From Thalassotalea mangrovi (GTDB lineage Bacteria > Pseudomonadota > Gammaproteobacteria > Enterobacterales > Alteromonadaceae): a DNA stretch of 64,000 nt. Numbering within the stretch: position 1 is the stretch's first letter; each line of letters begins with the position of its first letter. Under the pieces are notes generated by a model. That model was not told the origin of the DNA. It saw only the letters and a program-made list of their open reading frames with translations, and did no database searches. Positions 52,493-62,182 of this stretch are shown in pieces. Where the stretch lies: assembly GCF_005116735.1 (NCBI RefSeq), contig NZ_SWDB01000010.1, forward strand, positions 148,304 through 212,303, written 5' to 3'. Both the position numbers and the translations under genes were made by a program.

Positions 52493-54283
52493 TTATTTTC
52501 CTAGTTTTAATACGGCTAAAAACGCTTCCTGGGGCACTTCAACATTACCCACCTGTTTCATACGTTTCTTACCTTCTTTTTGTTTTTGTAACAGTTTTTT
52601 CTTACGGCTGACATCACCACCATAACACTTGGCAATAACGTTTTTACGCAATTGTTTGACCGTGGTACGAGCAATAACATTGTTGCCAATAGCCGCCTGA
52701 ATGGCAATGTCAAACATTTGACGGTGAATCAATTCTTTCAGCTTTTCAACAAGTTGTCGCCCGCGCGAGACGGAATTTGAACGATGGGTAATCATCGCTA
52801 ATGCATCGACCCGATCACCGTTAATCAGTATATCAGCACGTACCATATCTGACGCTTCAAAGCGGACAAAATTGTAATCCAGAGATGCATAGCCGCGCGA
52901 TGTAGACTTCAATTTATCGAAAAAGTCCATCACCACCTCAGCCATCGGTAATTCATAAGTCACAGCAACCTGATTACCGTGGTAAGTCATGTTTTTCTGC
53001 ACCCCACGTTTTTCCACACACAGGGTAATGACATTACCTAAGTGCTCCTGCGGTACCAGGATATGCGCTTCCACAATCGGTTCGCGTATTTCCGACACTT
53101 CATTGACCGGTGGCAAATCAGATGGATTATCGATGGTTATTACCGTGCCATTGGTACATAAGATTTCGTAGTTTACCGTCGGCGCCGTGGTAATTAGGTC
53201 AAGATCATATTCTCGAGCCAAACGCTCCTGAATGATTTCCATGTGCAGCATGCCCAAGAATCCACAACGGAAACCGAAACCTAAAGCACCGGATGATTCC
53301 GGTTCAAAAAACAATGACGCATCGTTTAAGCTTAGTTTATTCAACGCATCACGGAAATTTTCAAAGTCATCCGAGCTGATTGGGAAAATACCCGCATAAA
53401 CTTGAGGTTTAACTTTCTGGAAACCCGGCAATGGCTTGTCTGCCGGCTTGCGGGTCAAGGTCAGGGTATCACCCACCGGGGCACCATGAATTTCTTTAAT
53501 ACCGGCAATAACAAAGCCTACTTCGCCAGTTCTCAATACCCCGGTATCGGTTTGCTTGGGTGTAAAGATTCCGACTTTATCAATAATATGTGATTGCCCC
53601 GTGGACATTACAGTCATCTTGTCACCGGCTTTGACTTCGCCATTAACGACACGCACCAAAGAGACTACGCCCTGGTAATTATCGAACCAGGAATCAATGA
53701 TAAGTGCCTGCAGGTTGTCGTCTTTCTCGCCAACCGGTGGCGGAATATTAGCAACAATGCTCTCCAGCACATCTTCGATACCAATGCCGGTTTTTGCCGA
53801 ACATTTAACGGCGTCAGTGGCATCGATGCCGATGATGTCTTCGATCTCTTCACATACCCGGTCTGGATCCGCTTGTGGCAAATCGATTTTATTGAGGATA
53901 GGAACGACTTCCAGATCCATTTCAATGGCGGTGTAACAGTTAGCCAGGGTTTGTGCTTCTACCCCCTGGCCGGCATCGACAACCAGCAGGGCACCCTCAC
54001 AGGCAGCGAGAGAACGGGATACTTCATAGGAGAAGTCAACATGGCCAGGGGTGTCGATAAAGTTCAGTTGATAGGTTTCACCGTCTTTGGCTTTATAATC
54101 CAAGGTCACACTTTGTGCCTTGATGGTGATGCCACGCTCGCGTTCAAGATCCATGGAATCAAGGACTTGTTCAGCCATTTCCCGGTCAGTCAAACCACCG
54201 CAGTGTTGAATCAGGCGATCAGATAAAGTCGACTTACCGTGGTCAATGTGGGCGATGATAGAAAAATTTCGGATATGCTTCAT
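52493..54283 (-). CDS. lepA: Elongation factor 4 (LepA), ribosomal back-translocase type GTPase
   Basis: 596 residues. G1 [18 protein letters not shown]3 [20 protein letters not shown]4 [35 protein letters not shown] is typical of domain III, and the LepA-specific C-terminal domain has [20 protein letters not shown] and [20 protein letters not shown]. It acts on ribosomes during initiation or stress. Long minus-to-plus antisense open frames here are shadows. Two tandem genes, lepA-lepB, as in E. coli. Confidence 0.97.
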   Translation of the reverse strand: MKHIRNFSIIAHIDHGKSTLSDRLIQHCGGLTDREMAEQVLDSMDLERERGITIKAQSVTLDYKAKDGETYQLNFIDTPGHVDFSYEVSRSLAACEGALLVVDAGQGVEAQTLANCYTAIEMDLEVVPILNKIDLPQADPDRVCEEIEDIIGIDATDAVKCSAKTGIGIEDVLESIVANIPPPVGEKDDNLQALIIDSWFDNYQGVVSLVRVVNGEVKAGDKMTVMSTGQSHIIDKVGIFTPKQTDTGVLRTGEVGFVIAGIKEIHGAPVGDTLTLTRKPADKPLPGFQKVKPQVYAGIFPISSDDFENFRDALNKLSLNDASLFFEPESSGALGFGFRCGFLGMLHMEIIQERLAREYDLDLITTAPTVNYEILCTNGTVITIDNPSDLPPVNEVSEIREPIVEAHILVPQEHLGNVITLCVEKRGVQKNMTYHGNQVAVTYELPMAEVVMDFFDKLKSTSRGYASLDYNFVRFEASDMVRADILINGDRVDALAMITHRSNSVSRGRQLVEKLKELIHRQMFDIAIQAAIGNNVIARTTVKQLRKNVIAKCYGGDVSRKKKLLQKQKEGKKRMKQVGNVEVPQEAFLAVLKLGK

Positions 54284-54366
54284 AGGCTTCTTAGAAGAAA
54301 ATTTACTGCAGTTACAATATTCAATAATGGCGTGATTTTAGCGAATTTCAGCGGCTCTAGCCATCA

Positions 54367-54855
54367 TTAGTTGCGGATATTGATAGGTATTGCCTGTGAG
54401 TGCGCTTTTTTGTCACACTTTCTCAGGATTTTAACCTCTAACGCCTGTTGACGATGCGGCTGGCTCTGCAACCGGCGAGCCAGGTAAAAGCCACCGACAC
54501 CGCCTAGCAATGATATGACTAACCCATAAATTTCATGCCATTGCCATTTTTGCACCAGCAATAGCTGGGATATGGCACCGAAAACCAACAGGCCAAGTAG
54601 CGGCAGGATATAAACCTGCATTGCCGCACCAAGGAGATTGTTTTCCGGCAGGGCGATTACCACCTCATCGCCGACGTTTAAATCCAGTGTCGAGGTCAAG
54701 GTTAGTTTCATTCGTCGTGTGCCCAGGCCTTTGGCTATTTGGCCACTGCCACAGGTATCTACCTGCTGACAACTACTGCAGCCAGATTTGACCACACTTT
54801 CAACGTCTATTAGCTCGCCCCTGACTTGGGTAACGCGAGCGGTTTCTTCGATCAT
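54367..54855 (-). CDS. rseC: SoxR-reducing/sigma-E regulatory protein RseC
   Basis: 162 residues. The N-terminal cysteine cluster KSGCSSCQQVDTCGSGQIA (four Cys, about residues 23-42) and two membrane helices (MQVYILPLLGLLVFGAISQL, LVISLLGGVGGFYLA) are the RseC signature. The cytoplasmic C-terminus ends in a basic tail. RseC modulates sigma-E and takes part in SoxR reduction with Rsx/Rnf. Here it is separated from rseB by 572 bases of repeats instead of being adjacent as in E. coli, so the operon may be split. Confidence 0.92.
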   Translation of the reverse strand: MIEETARVTQVRGELIDVESVVKSGCSSCQQVDTCGSGQIAKGLGTRRMKLTLTSTLDLNVGDEVVIALPENNLLGAAMQVYILPLLGLLVFGAISQLLLVQKWQWHEIYGLVISLLGGVGGFYLARRLQSQPHRQQALEVKILRKCDKKAHSQAIPINIRN

Positions 54856-54874
54856 GGAAAACTCATAAATTCGT

Positions 54875-54935
54875 TTTAGGTTTCGGGTTTCAGGTCTCAG
54901 GTCTTAGGTCTTAGGTCTTAGGTCTTAGGTTTCAG
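54875..54935. repeat. Heptamer tandem repeat (TTAGGTC/TTCAGGT), about nine copies
   Basis: Consecutive 7-base units from TTTAGGT to TTCAG; the central four are identical (CTTAGGT). Shorter runs of the same heptad are at 55076-55104, 55342-55365, 62036-62057 and in part near 30695. Not coding. Confidence 0.85.
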
Positions 54936-54958
54936 AAAGCGCAACGTGCGACCTATTT

Positions 54959-55030
54959 CGTCATCCCGGCGGAGGCCGGGATCTGTGCTTGAAACTTTAG
55001 CTTAGATTCCCTGTAGTATCAGGGAATGAC
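54959..55030 (+). repeat. Family-4 full element
   Basis: CGTCAT, stem CCCGGC-ggag-GCCGGG, ATCT, middle, stem ATTCCCTG-tagtat-CAGGGAAT, end ATGAC. The left stem shows a third distinct sequence with both arms changed. Confidence 0.85.
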
Positions 55031-55129
55031 TCGAGGTTTCGGTTTATTGGCGATATTAACACATTACGACTTAATTTGGGTTTCAGGTTTCAGGTCTCAG
55101 GTTTCGGAGGGCGAACGGCCTTGGTCATT

Positions 55130-55237
55130 AAAAGGTACTCTTCATTACGGGTACATAAATTCTTTGAATTTATTTCGGGTACGCCAATGAAAACATTGGC
55201 TGCGGGTACGTAACTCAAAGAGTTACTCCGGGATTAG
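55130..55237 (+). repeat. Family-3 array (GGGTAC linker)
   Basis: ATAAATTC-ttt-GAATTTAT, GCCAAT-gaaaac-ATTGGC and GTAACTC-aaa-GAGTTAC stems separated by CGGGTACG. The rest of the rseC-rseB spacer has degenerate family-1 words and heptamers. Confidence 0.9.
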
Positions 55238-55427
55238 GCGCTTCGTTGTCTCCCTTCGACAGCTTAAAAGTGCGGCGTGCTAGAAATGCAATGCGCTAGT
55301 CGCTAATAAAGTTAAGCAAAGGCACTTGGCCATCCGAGACCTGAAACCTGAAACCTGAGCCCCTAAAGATAACGCGCTGATGAATCGCATTATCTTAGAG
55401 AGAAATCGCGTTATTTTAGAGGGAGAT

Positions 55428-56429
55428 TTAGTTGAACGTGATTGAGTCAGCAATCGCATCCGCGGTTTGAGATGGCACTTTTCCTACCACCGTTATCTCA
55501 TAACCTTCACGGATTTGCGTTAACAATACGGTTGCACCAGTTTGACTTATCGTCGATTTGCGCGGTGCTTCATCGGTGGCGCTCACATACACGGAAACAT
55601 CTACTAAGCCATCATTGAATAAAATGAAGTCGACCGGCAAATTAATGGGGTCGACAAAGTGCTGGTTGGATTCCAGCATTTCGAAGCCTTCCGGTAACCA
55701 GTTGACCTGCCATTTAAATTCAGCCTTGGGTACTTCCGGCGAACTTTGATGAGTTTCTGGCAACTCAGCTTCCAGCAATTGCCCTAGCATTTCATTGGAT
55801 TGTTCACTAATGGTCAAATGGGTAAATTGAATCTGTTCCAACAATTCACCTTCGTTATTAATGATTGCCGCTTTTAACAATAAGCCGCTTTCGATATCGA
55901 GCCAGATCCAGTAACCAAAACGTTGTTTATCTTTACTGACCATTCGAATCAATTGCGCCGGTCTGCCAAGAATGCGGCTTTTACCGACTTCAACCAAGTC
56001 GTAACTAAGGCTGATTACTTCAATATCGGAGGTAAAAGCCCGGGGAATAGGACCACTGATACTATCAGTGTTAACGGAATAGGGTTGCTGGTTCGATTCA
56101 AAATAACTTACGGTATTATCGACCCGAATCGCTTCTTTACGGGGGCCATTCAATGAAGAAATTAATTCCAGCTCACGACCTTCAGCGATGCCATGCACCC
56201 AGCGGTAGGGCTCGGCCCGATTATTACGTACGACCACAAACGAAGTATCAAAATTTAATTTTCGTAAAGAATCGGACAGTCGCAGCAACCACTGTTTTGC
56301 CGTTGGTTGAGCCCTTAACTCAGGTTCAACGGCTTGGTTTTCTGTCGATTCTGTGGATGGTTGTTGTTGGGCGTTGGCCGACACACTTATGCATGTCGCC
56401 AACATCAGAAAGGGTACAAACTTCATCAA
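55428..56429 (-). CDS. rseB: Periplasmic sigma-E regulator RseB (MucB)
   Basis: 333 residues with a signal peptide (MMKFVPFLMLATCISVSANA then QQQPST). The MucB/RseB N-terminal lipid-binding domain (about 45-215) includes LRKLNFDTSFVVVRNNRAEP and WVHGIAEGRELELISSLNGP. The C-terminal domain follows FKWQVNWLPEGFEMLESNQH. It shields RseA from cleavage by DegS and senses lipopolysaccharide. Overlaps rseA by 4 bases (ATGA). A longer linker between the two domains (ELPETHQSSPEVP) is seen. Confidence 0.94.
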   Translation of the reverse strand: MMKFVPFLMLATCISVSANAQQQPSTESTENQAVEPELRAQPTAKQWLLRLSDSLRKLNFDTSFVVVRNNRAEPYRWVHGIAEGRELELISSLNGPRKEAIRVDNTVSYFESNQQPYSVNTDSISGPIPRAFTSDIEVISLSYDLVEVGKSRILGRPAQLIRMVSKDKQRFGYWIWLDIESGLLLKAAIINNEGELLEQIQFTHLTISEQSNEMLGQLLEAELPETHQSSPEVPKAEFKWQVNWLPEGFEMLESNQHFVDPINLPVDFILFNDGLVDVSVYVSATDEAPRKSTISQTGATVLLTQIREGYEITVVGKVPSQTADAIADSITFN

Positions 56430-57010
56430 TTTTCAGGGGTATCCTGCTGTTCTTCGGCCGCCGCTTTGCTGGCCTGTAATTTTATTTGTTTTTGGTGATC
56501 AAGCAATATCGCCTGAAGTTTTTGCTGACGTTTAATTAACGCCTGTTTCTGCTCGGAAATGCTGGCCGGTTCGTAATTATAACTTACCGGATCGGCAACC
56601 CCACCAAACGGAATAGGCTGAAAAACCTGCGACGGTACCAGCGGCTCCTGTTCGACCATGTTTGCCTGCTGTACCCCCAGCACCATAAGGCCGGCGGCGG
56701 AAGCAGCAATGGCAAACTGACCTGCGGGCTTGACCAGTTGGATCACTTTTGCTTTTACCGTTGCCCCCATTGAAGGCTTAGGTTGCGGTGCCAGTACCGT
56801 AGGTTCGGCCGCAATAGCTACGGCGATATCATTTGCCAGGTCGGGCATAATATATTGACCGGTTTCACCTCGCATGACATCACCAATCATATGATACCTG
56901 CCCCAGGTATCCGTCAACTGCTGGTCCTGCTTGAGATCATCAATCGATAAGCCCTCTGCCTCCTGGGAGTCGAGAAATGCAGAAACCGATTCACTGATTT
57001 TGTTACTCAT
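56426..57010 (-). CDS. rseA: Anti-sigma-E factor RseA
   Basis: 194 residues. The cytoplasmic anti-sigma domain (1-75) begins KISESVSAFLDSQEAEGLSI and contains LTDTWGRYHMIGDVMRGET. One membrane helix (GQFAIAASAAGLMVLGVQQ, about 95-115) leads to a periplasmic part that binds RseB, with the Q-rich tail ILLDHQKQIKLQ. Cleavage by DegS and RseP frees sigma-E in envelope stress. The gene follows rpoE with a 14-base gap. Confidence 0.93.
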   Translation of the reverse strand: MSNKISESVSAFLDSQEAEGLSIDDLKQDQQLTDTWGRYHMIGDVMRGETGQYIMPDLANDIAVAIAAEPTVLAPQPKPSMGATVKAKVIQLVKPAGQFAIAASAAGLMVLGVQQANMVEQEPLVPSQVFQPIPFGGVADPVSYNYEPASISEQKQALIKRQQKLQAILLDHQKQIKLQASKAAAEEQQDTPEN

Positions 57011-57024
57011 AATTTAACTCACAA

Positions 57025-57603
57025 TTAGCGCTGTAATAATGGTTTGATTTTTTTATCTACTGCGTCCCGGGCTCGAAAGATACGTGATCTGACGGTACCG
57101 ACCGGACACTCCATTATGTTGGCTATTTCCTCATAACTTAATCCATCCAGCTCCCGAAGGTTAATTGCGGTTCGCAACTCTTCCGGCAACTGCTCGATAG
57201 TCGTAAAAATTAACTGGCGAATTTCATCCGTTAAAATCATTCTTTCCGGTGACGCATTCTCGCGAAGTGCTTCGCCACTATCATACATTTGCGCATCTTC
57301 CACCTCGATATCCGATCCCGGCGGTTTACGACTTCCTGCTGACAAATGATTCTTCGCGGTATTGACCGCAATCCGGTACAGCCAGGTATAAAAAGCGCTT
57401 TCACTGCGAAAACTGCCGATAGCGCGGTAAGCTTTAATAAAAGCTTCCTGAGTAACGTCGGCAACATCCGCCTGGTTTTTAATGTATCTGGAAACCAGAT
57501 TCATTACCTTTTGCTGATATTTTTGCACCAACAAATTAAAAGCGTTTTTATCTCCATTCTGTACCTGTTTGACCAGTATCTGGTCAACATTCTGCTCGCT
57601 CAT
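57025..57603 (-). CDS. rpoE: RNA polymerase sigma factor RpoE (sigma-24)
   Basis: 192 residues from ATG 57601-57603, giving MSEQNVDQILVKQVQNGDK as in E. coli; a TTG three codons earlier is only 2 bases from the GGGG site and is unlikely. Region 2: VMNLVSRYIKNQADVADVTQ, EAFIKAYRAIGSFRSESAFY. Region 4: LRELDGLSYEEIANIMECPV, GTVRSRIFRARDAVDK. It directs envelope stress genes and is held by RseA. Head of rseA-rseB(-rseC). A candidate sigma-E promoter lies about 85 bases upstream. Confidence 0.96.
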   Translation of the reverse strand: MSEQNVDQILVKQVQNGDKNAFNLLVQKYQQKVMNLVSRYIKNQADVADVTQEAFIKAYRAIGSFRSESAFYTWLYRIAVNTAKNHLSAGSRKPPGSDIEVEDAQMYDSGEALRENASPERMILTDEIRQLIFTTIEQLPEELRTAINLRELDGLSYEEIANIMECPVGTVRSRIFRARDAVDKKIKPLLQR

Positions 57604-57689
57604 CAGAGCCAATTCCCCTTTATATTTCTCCTCACCGACCTAAATTAAGTCGTCGGTGACAACATCTCAGCTCTTGGCAAACGCATCAG

Positions 57690-57717
57690 TTATGACTGTT
57701 ATGATTTGAAAAAGTTC
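57690..57717 (-). promoter_or_regulatory. Candidate sigma-E promoter of rpoE
   Basis: Minus strand: GCGAACTT, then 16 bases after GAACTT, then TCATAA. It resembles the sigma-E consensus (GGAACTT, 15-16 bases, TCnAA) and fits the known autoregulation of rpoE. Position is plausible for the start about 85 bases on. Confidence 0.5.
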
Positions 57718-57864
57718 GCAAAAAAAACATCAAAGTTGAAAAAAATGATCCTCTACTCAATATTAGCCGCTATTTCATTGCCCTGAAACCGCTGAACATT
57801 GGTATTCCCCTGATTTTACGTTAGAATTCGAAACCTGTTTGCCATCATAATATTACTTGCGAAG

Positions 57865-59463
57865 ATGAATCAACAACATAACTGCGACGTGCTTATCATA
57901 GGAAGTGGCGCCGCAGGTCTGACCCTGGCCCTGAACCTGGCACAACTGGCCGATGTGATCCTGCTTAGCAAGGGTCCCATTCATGAAGGTTCTACCTATT
58001 ATGCCCAGGGTGGTATCGCCGCAGTATTCGATGAAAAAGACACTATCGATGCCCATGTACAGGACACCCTGATCGCCGGTGGTGGCATTTGTGATGAAGA
58101 TATGGTGCGCTTTACCGCCGAGCAGGCGAAGGCTTCGATGCAATGGCTGATTGACCAGGGGGTTCAGTTTGACCAGCGACAATCGGCCAGTGGCGATACC
58201 GAATATCATTTAACCCGCGAGGGTGGGCATAGTCATCGACGCATCCTGCACGCTGCCGACGCGACCGGCTATGCGGTACAAACCACCTTGGTTGAGCAGG
58301 CAAAAAAACATTCCAGAATTCGAATTTTTGAGCGCTGCAATGCTATCGACCTTATCACTCAGGCTGATGATAAAGACCAAAACACCTGTATCGGTGCTTA
58401 TGTGTGGAATCGTAATATTGAGAAAGTCGAAGCCATACATGCGAAAAAAATCATTCTTGCCACCGGTGGTGCCAGTAAAGTTTACCAATATACATCGAAT
58501 CCGGACATCGCCAGTGGTGATGGTATTGCGATGGCCTGGCGTGCCGGCTGTCGGGTAGCAAACATGGAGTTTAACCAGTTCCACCCTACCTGTTTGTATC
58601 ACCCGCAGGCAGGTACGTTTTTATTGACCGAAGCACTGCGCGGCGAGGGCGCGATTTTACGTCGTCCCGACGGTAGTCGCTTTATGCCGGAATTCGATCA
58701 ACGCGCCGAACTGGCGCCTCGAGACGTGGTTGCCCGCGCCATTGATTTTGAAATGAAACGCCTTGGCGCTGACTGCATGTACCTGGATATCAGCCATAAA
58801 TCGGCAAGTTTCATCAAACAGCATTTTCCGACCATTTACGAAAAAACTGCCGAGCTGGGCATGGATATGACCCAGGAACCATTGCCGGTGGTTCCCGCCG
58901 CCCATTACACCTGCGGCGGGGTGATGATCAACAAACACGGACAAACCGATATCGCTAACTTATATGCCATCGGTGAAGTCTCTTATACTGGGTTACACGG
59001 TGCCAACCGCATGGCCAGTAACTCTCTGCTTGAATGCATCGTGTTCGCGCGGGCTGCGGCTGAGCATATTGCCGGTCATTTAAATCACCGTGCCGATATT
59101 ATCAGCATTCCAGCCTGGGATGAGAGTCGGGTTACTAATTCCGATGAAGAGGTGGTGATCCAACATAACTGGCATGAATTACGTCTGTTTATGTGGGACT
59201 ATGTCGGTATTGTGCGCACCGATAAGCGTTTGCAACGGGCTCTGAATCGGGTCAATTTACTGCAATCAGAGATTCAGGAGTACTATCGCCACTTTAAAGT
59301 GAGTAATAACTTACTGGAATTGCGAAACCTGGTGCAGGTTGCAGAATTAATTATCCTTAGTGCGATGGAACGTAAAGAAAGCCGGGGACTCCATTACACC
59401 CTGGATTATCCGGAAACTAAGGCGCACAGCAGCGCTACCATTTTAACCCCGGTTAAGGATTAA
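57865..59463 (+). CDS. nadB: L-aspartate oxidase
   Basis: 532 residues. FAD site [39 protein letters not shown] with the active-site region, [19 protein letters not shown] (His and Arg), [39 protein letters not shown] and [20 protein letters not shown]. It makes iminoaspartate for NAD synthesis. Divergent from rpoE, which is the E. coli arrangement. It overlaps the convergent ygfX by 4 bases at the TTAA shared by both stop codons. Confidence 0.97.
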   Translation: MNQQHNCDVLIIGSGAAGLTLALNLAQLADVILLSKGPIHEGSTYYAQGGIAAVFDEKDTIDAHVQDTLIAGGGICDEDMVRFTAEQAKASMQWLIDQGVQFDQRQSASGDTEYHLTREGGHSHRRILHAADATGYAVQTTLVEQAKKHSRIRIFERCNAIDLITQADDKDQNTCIGAYVWNRNIEKVEAIHAKKIILATGGASKVYQYTSNPDIASGDGIAMAWRAGCRVANMEFNQFHPTCLYHPQAGTFLLTEALRGEGAILRRPDGSRFMPEFDQRAELAPRDVVARAIDFEMKRLGADCMYLDISHKSASFIKQHFPTIYEKTAELGMDMTQEPLPVVPAAHYTCGGVMINKHGQTDIANLYAIGEVSYTGLHGANRMASNSLLECIVFARAAAEHIAGHLNHRADIISIPAWDESRVTNSDEEVVIQHNWHELRLFMWDYVGIVRTDKRLQRALNRVNLLQSEIQEYYRHFKVSNNLLELRNLVQVAELIILSAMERKESRGLHYTLDYPETKAHSSATILTPVKD

Positions 59464-59963
59464 TACGTTTCCTTGCCGGAGCCTCGCTGCGCAGAGTGGA
59501 TAATTCGACACAGGCAACGATAGTCGTTATCTGACAGCATATTTTTGTATATCCAGAGCTTGTGCGCAGAACCGTTTACCTGAAGTTTGCTTTTCGGCTT
59601 TAAGTCTAAATAGCATCCCCAGGGTGCAACCAGAGAATTCCCTGACAATTGCCAACAATAACCACCTCGCGTGCTAAGTTCCCCTGAGGCGGTACAGGAA
59701 AATGGTTGCGTAAACAGCGGCAGGTTAACTCTGTTATCAACACTGAATATTCTGATCAATATCAGTGTTAGGGCAACGCCAGCGATAAATACCGTGGACA
59801 GCCATAAATCAATAGCAAAGTACCAACAAGTGAAACTTAGCACTGCTACCCAAAGCAGGACCTCAAAGGCATCGAAGGATATACTCCGATGCTTTTCAAT
59901 GAGTTGAAACTCAAACTTTGACTCGGTTAAGAATGAGCTGGACCATGGCGTTAAGTTGTTCAT
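59460..59963 (-). CDS. ygfX: YgfX (CptA) inner-membrane protein
   Basis: 167 residues from ATG 59961-59963 ([10 protein letters not shown]). The frame runs 17 codons further but inside sdhE. Two membrane helices around residues 32-75 ([37 protein letters not shown]) precede a soluble half ending with [14 protein letters not shown]. YgfX is encoded with SdhE in gammaproteobacteria and has been linked to cell-division or morphology effects in E. coli; its true role is unsettled. It overlaps sdhE by 53 bases, more than usual, and the convergent nadB by 4. Confidence 0.82.
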   Translation of the reverse strand: MNNLTPWSSSFLTESKFEFQLIEKHRSISFDAFEVLLWVAVLSFTCWYFAIDLWLSTVFIAGVALTLILIRIFSVDNRVNLPLFTQPFSCTASGELSTRGGYCWQLSGNSLVAPWGCYLDLKPKSKLQVNGSAHKLWIYKNMLSDNDYRCLCRIIHSAQRGSGKETY

Positions 59964-60162
59964 CCTTGCATTCCTCATGCCCCATGAACCAGGCAAACAA
60001 CTCAGGGTCATCACATTCTAACAAGCGTTCAAAAACCTGTTTTTGCTGATCCGACAATTGATCCCAGGCCTCATCAACGAAAGGCATAAATAATACGTCC
60101 AATTCCAGCATACCGCGTCTGCATGCCCATTTTAATCTGGCTTTATTGTGAGTTAATGACAT
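59911..60162 (-). CDS. sdhE: SdhE flavinylation factor (YgfY/CptB)
   Basis: 83 residues from ATG 60160-60162. LTHNKARLKWACRRGMLELD contains the RGxxE motif (RRGMLELD) needed for covalent FAD attachment to succinate dehydrogenase; FVDEAWDQLSDQQKQVFERL and DDPELFAWFMGHEE complete the five-helix fold. It starts the sdhE-ygfX pair. The 364 bases between it and ygfZ hold the candidate structured element described below. Confidence 0.93.
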   Translation of the reverse strand: MSLTHNKARLKWACRRGMLELDVLFMPFVDEAWDQLSDQQKQVFERLLECDDPELFAWFMGHEECKDEQLNAMVQLILNRVKV

Positions 60163-60257
60163 CAAGTAAACCGTTTCTCGAAAAATTTCCGCAATTGTAG
60201 CAACCAGCACCTTGTTATGATACCAATCACAATAAATTATTGCTCACTCAGTGAGAA

Positions 60258-60361
60258 TTTAAAGGCATTTAGACAAGGCTTTGATTGCAGAGAATGGTTA
60301 CTCCATTGTCAAAATCAGTAACGCAGGAAAAACGCCTTTAAAACTCATCCATATGGAGTTT
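60258..60361 (+). ncRNA. Candidate structured RNA in the sdhE-ygfZ spacer
   Basis: Nested complementary pairs: TTTAAAGGC (60258-60266) with GCCTTTAAA (60334-60342); TGATT with AATCA inside; AATGG-ttact-CCATT in the middle; then a separate AAACTC/GAGTTT hairpin (60341-60361). The layout is like a riboswitch or small RNA but could be another interspersed repeat. It lies about 165 bases upstream of the ygfZ ATG. Confidence 0.35.
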
Positions 60362-60526
60362 ATCAGCGGCCCATTTACGGCCCTATATTTCATTAATATA
60401 GAATGAATATCACTACTGCCTTTGCCCAAGAATTACCGACAAATTCGTAGCAAAAGGTTGAAATTAAGATTATTTGCCCCACTATTTACAGCACAAACAG
60501 TATAAACCATTCAACAGCAGAGACGC

Positions 60527-61489
60527 ATGAATCCTGAATCCTCACACCCTGCATTAGAAACCCTGCCCGACAGCTTCGCTGTCTGGTTAGACGATATGGC
60601 AATGATTTCAGTCTCCGGAGACGAAAGATTAAGCTATTTACAAGGACAGTTGACTTGTGACATCAATCAATTACCTGAAGCGAAACTCCTTCATGGCGCC
60701 CACTGTGATGCCAAAGGCAAAGTTTTCAGCGCTTTTCGGGTGTTTGAACACGAAGATCAGGTGTTAATGTTAATGAGCAAGGATTCCGCTTCGGCTTCCC
60801 TTGCGCAACTGCAAAAATTTGCCGTGTTTGCCAAAGCGGAACTTGTCATGAGCCCGTTTAAAATGTTGGCGGTAACGGGTGGCGCAGCAGAAAGCGCGCT
60901 AAACAAGCACGTTGGTACCCTACCCGACTCAGACAACCCCGTTATCAGCAGCAATGGCGTCAGTGTGATTGCCTTTAACGGTCACCGTTCCGGCTATATT
61001 CTGGTAGGTGACGAAGTAAGCCTGAACTACATATTAAATGCCCTCGAGTTACCTTGTCTTGGTGGCTCTGTTTGGACATTGCTGGAAATTGTTAATGGTT
61101 TTCCATGTCTGACTAAAAACGCAGTGGAAGAATACGTGCCACAAATGTTAAATCTTCAGGCAATTGATGGTATTAGCTTTACCAAGGGCTGCTACATGGG
61201 CCAGGAAACCGTTGCCAGAATGAAGTACCTGGGAAAAAACAAGCGAGCTATGTTTGCCTTATATGGCAATTCCGAGCAGCCGATTGATGCGAGCTCCATG
61301 CTTGAAAAGCAACTTGGCGACAACTGGCGCCGGGGTGGTAACATTACTAGTTTGTATCAGGCCGACGATGGCAGCCTTTATATTCAGGCCGTTTTGGCAA
61401 ACGATACAGAATCTAACGATATATTCAGAGTCAAAGATCTAAACGATACGGTGTTAACGCAAATGCCGCTTCCTTACGTTCTTAATTAA
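60527..61489 (+). CDS. ygfZ: tRNA-modifying protein YgfZ (folate-dependent, iron-sulfur related)
   Basis: 320 residues. SVSGDERLSYLQGQLTCDIN near the N-terminus and SFTKGCYMGQETVARMKYLG, with the K-G-C-Y-x-G-Q-E signature of the YgfZ/IBA57 family, identify it. The fold is related to the T-protein of glycine cleavage and binds folate. It supports assembly of certain iron-sulfur enzymes such as MiaB. On the plus strand, with slyD 12 bases downstream, probably one transcript. Confidence 0.95.
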   Translation: MNPESSHPALETLPDSFAVWLDDMAMISVSGDERLSYLQGQLTCDINQLPEAKLLHGAHCDAKGKVFSAFRVFEHEDQVLMLMSKDSASASLAQLQKFAVFAKAELVMSPFKMLAVTGGAAESALNKHVGTLPDSDNPVISSNGVSVIAFNGHRSGYILVGDEVSLNYILNALELPCLGGSVWTLLEIVNGFPCLTKNAVEEYVPQMLNLQAIDGISFTKGCYMGQETVARMKYLGKNKRAMFALYGNSEQPIDASSMLEKQLGDNWRRGGNITSLYQADDGSLYIQAVLANDTESNDIFRVKDLNDTVLTQMPLPYVLN

Positions 61490-61501
61490 ACAGGAAATTA
61501 T

Positions 61502-61984
61502 ATGAAAATCGCAGTAAACACCGTTGTAAAAATGCACTATGCGGTAATGGATAGTGACAAAAACCTAATCGATAGCTCATACGATCATCAACCGCTTGAG
61601 TTTATTCAGGGCAGTGGCTTTTTGATCCCTGGCCTAGAGGTTGCGCTGAATGATAAACAAGTCGGTGACAACTTTACCGTTGAAGTAGAAGCCAAAGAAG
61701 CCTATGGCGAGCGCCACGATGGTTTTGTGCAAACCGTACCAAAGGAATTATTTCAGGGCATCGAAGATCTGGATGTAGGTATGCAGTTGCGTGCACAGAC
61801 TGATGAAGGCGAGCAGACGGTCATTGTTGTCGATGTTGAAGACGATACGATTACGGTTGATGGTAATCATCCGTTAGCGGGTCTGGACCTGGTATTTGAT
61901 GTTGAGATCCTTGAAGTACGACCAGCCACCGATGAAGAGATTGCCCATGGGCATGTGCATAGTGAAGGGGGTTGTAATCACTAG
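61502..61984 (+). CDS. slyD: FKBP-type peptidyl-prolyl isomerase SlyD
   Basis: 160 residues. KIAVNTVVKMHYAVMDSDKN, then EFIQGSGFLIPGLEVALNDK (FKBP core), the insert-in-flap chaperone domain at about 70-125 (KEAYGERHDGFVQTVPKELF, DDTITVDGNHPLAGLDL) and a short His/Cys tail ending GHVHSEGGCNH. SlyD folds proline-limited proteins and donates nickel to hydrogenase; this tail is much shorter than in E. coli so metal capacity is probably small. Follows ygfZ closely. Confidence 0.92.
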   Translation: MKIAVNTVVKMHYAVMDSDKNLIDSSYDHQPLEFIQGSGFLIPGLEVALNDKQVGDNFTVEVEAKEAYGERHDGFVQTVPKELFQGIEDLDVGMQLRAQTDEGEQTVIVVDVEDDTITVDGNHPLAGLDLVFDVEILEVRPATDEEIAHGHVHSEGGCNH

Positions 61985-62035
61985 CAATGGCGACAGTTCG
62001 CTCGCCACTGCGAGCCTAGTCGCCACCGAGATCTC

Positions 62036-62175
62036 AGGTTTCAGGTCTCAGGTCTCGGATGGCGAACGGCCTTAACTTTAAGTGACTAGCACGCTGGCAA
62101 GCCAGCTCCTGACACACGATTGAAAATCGTTCCTAGCATGCAATCGAAGATTGCGCCTAGCAGCTAGCAAGCTGT
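62036..62175. repeat. Heptamer run and inverted family-1 units
   Basis: TTTCAGGTCTCAGGTCTC heptads (62036-62057), then family-1 words with ACGATT-gaa-AATCGT and GCAATC-gaa-GATTGC stems between CTAGC words (62080-62175). Confidence 0.8.
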
Positions 62176-62182
62176 GTTTAAG

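Noticed and set aside
53594-54226. 210-codon plus-strand open frame
   Set aside because: Lies entirely antisense to lepA, whose frame and motifs are intact; a codon-bias shadow.
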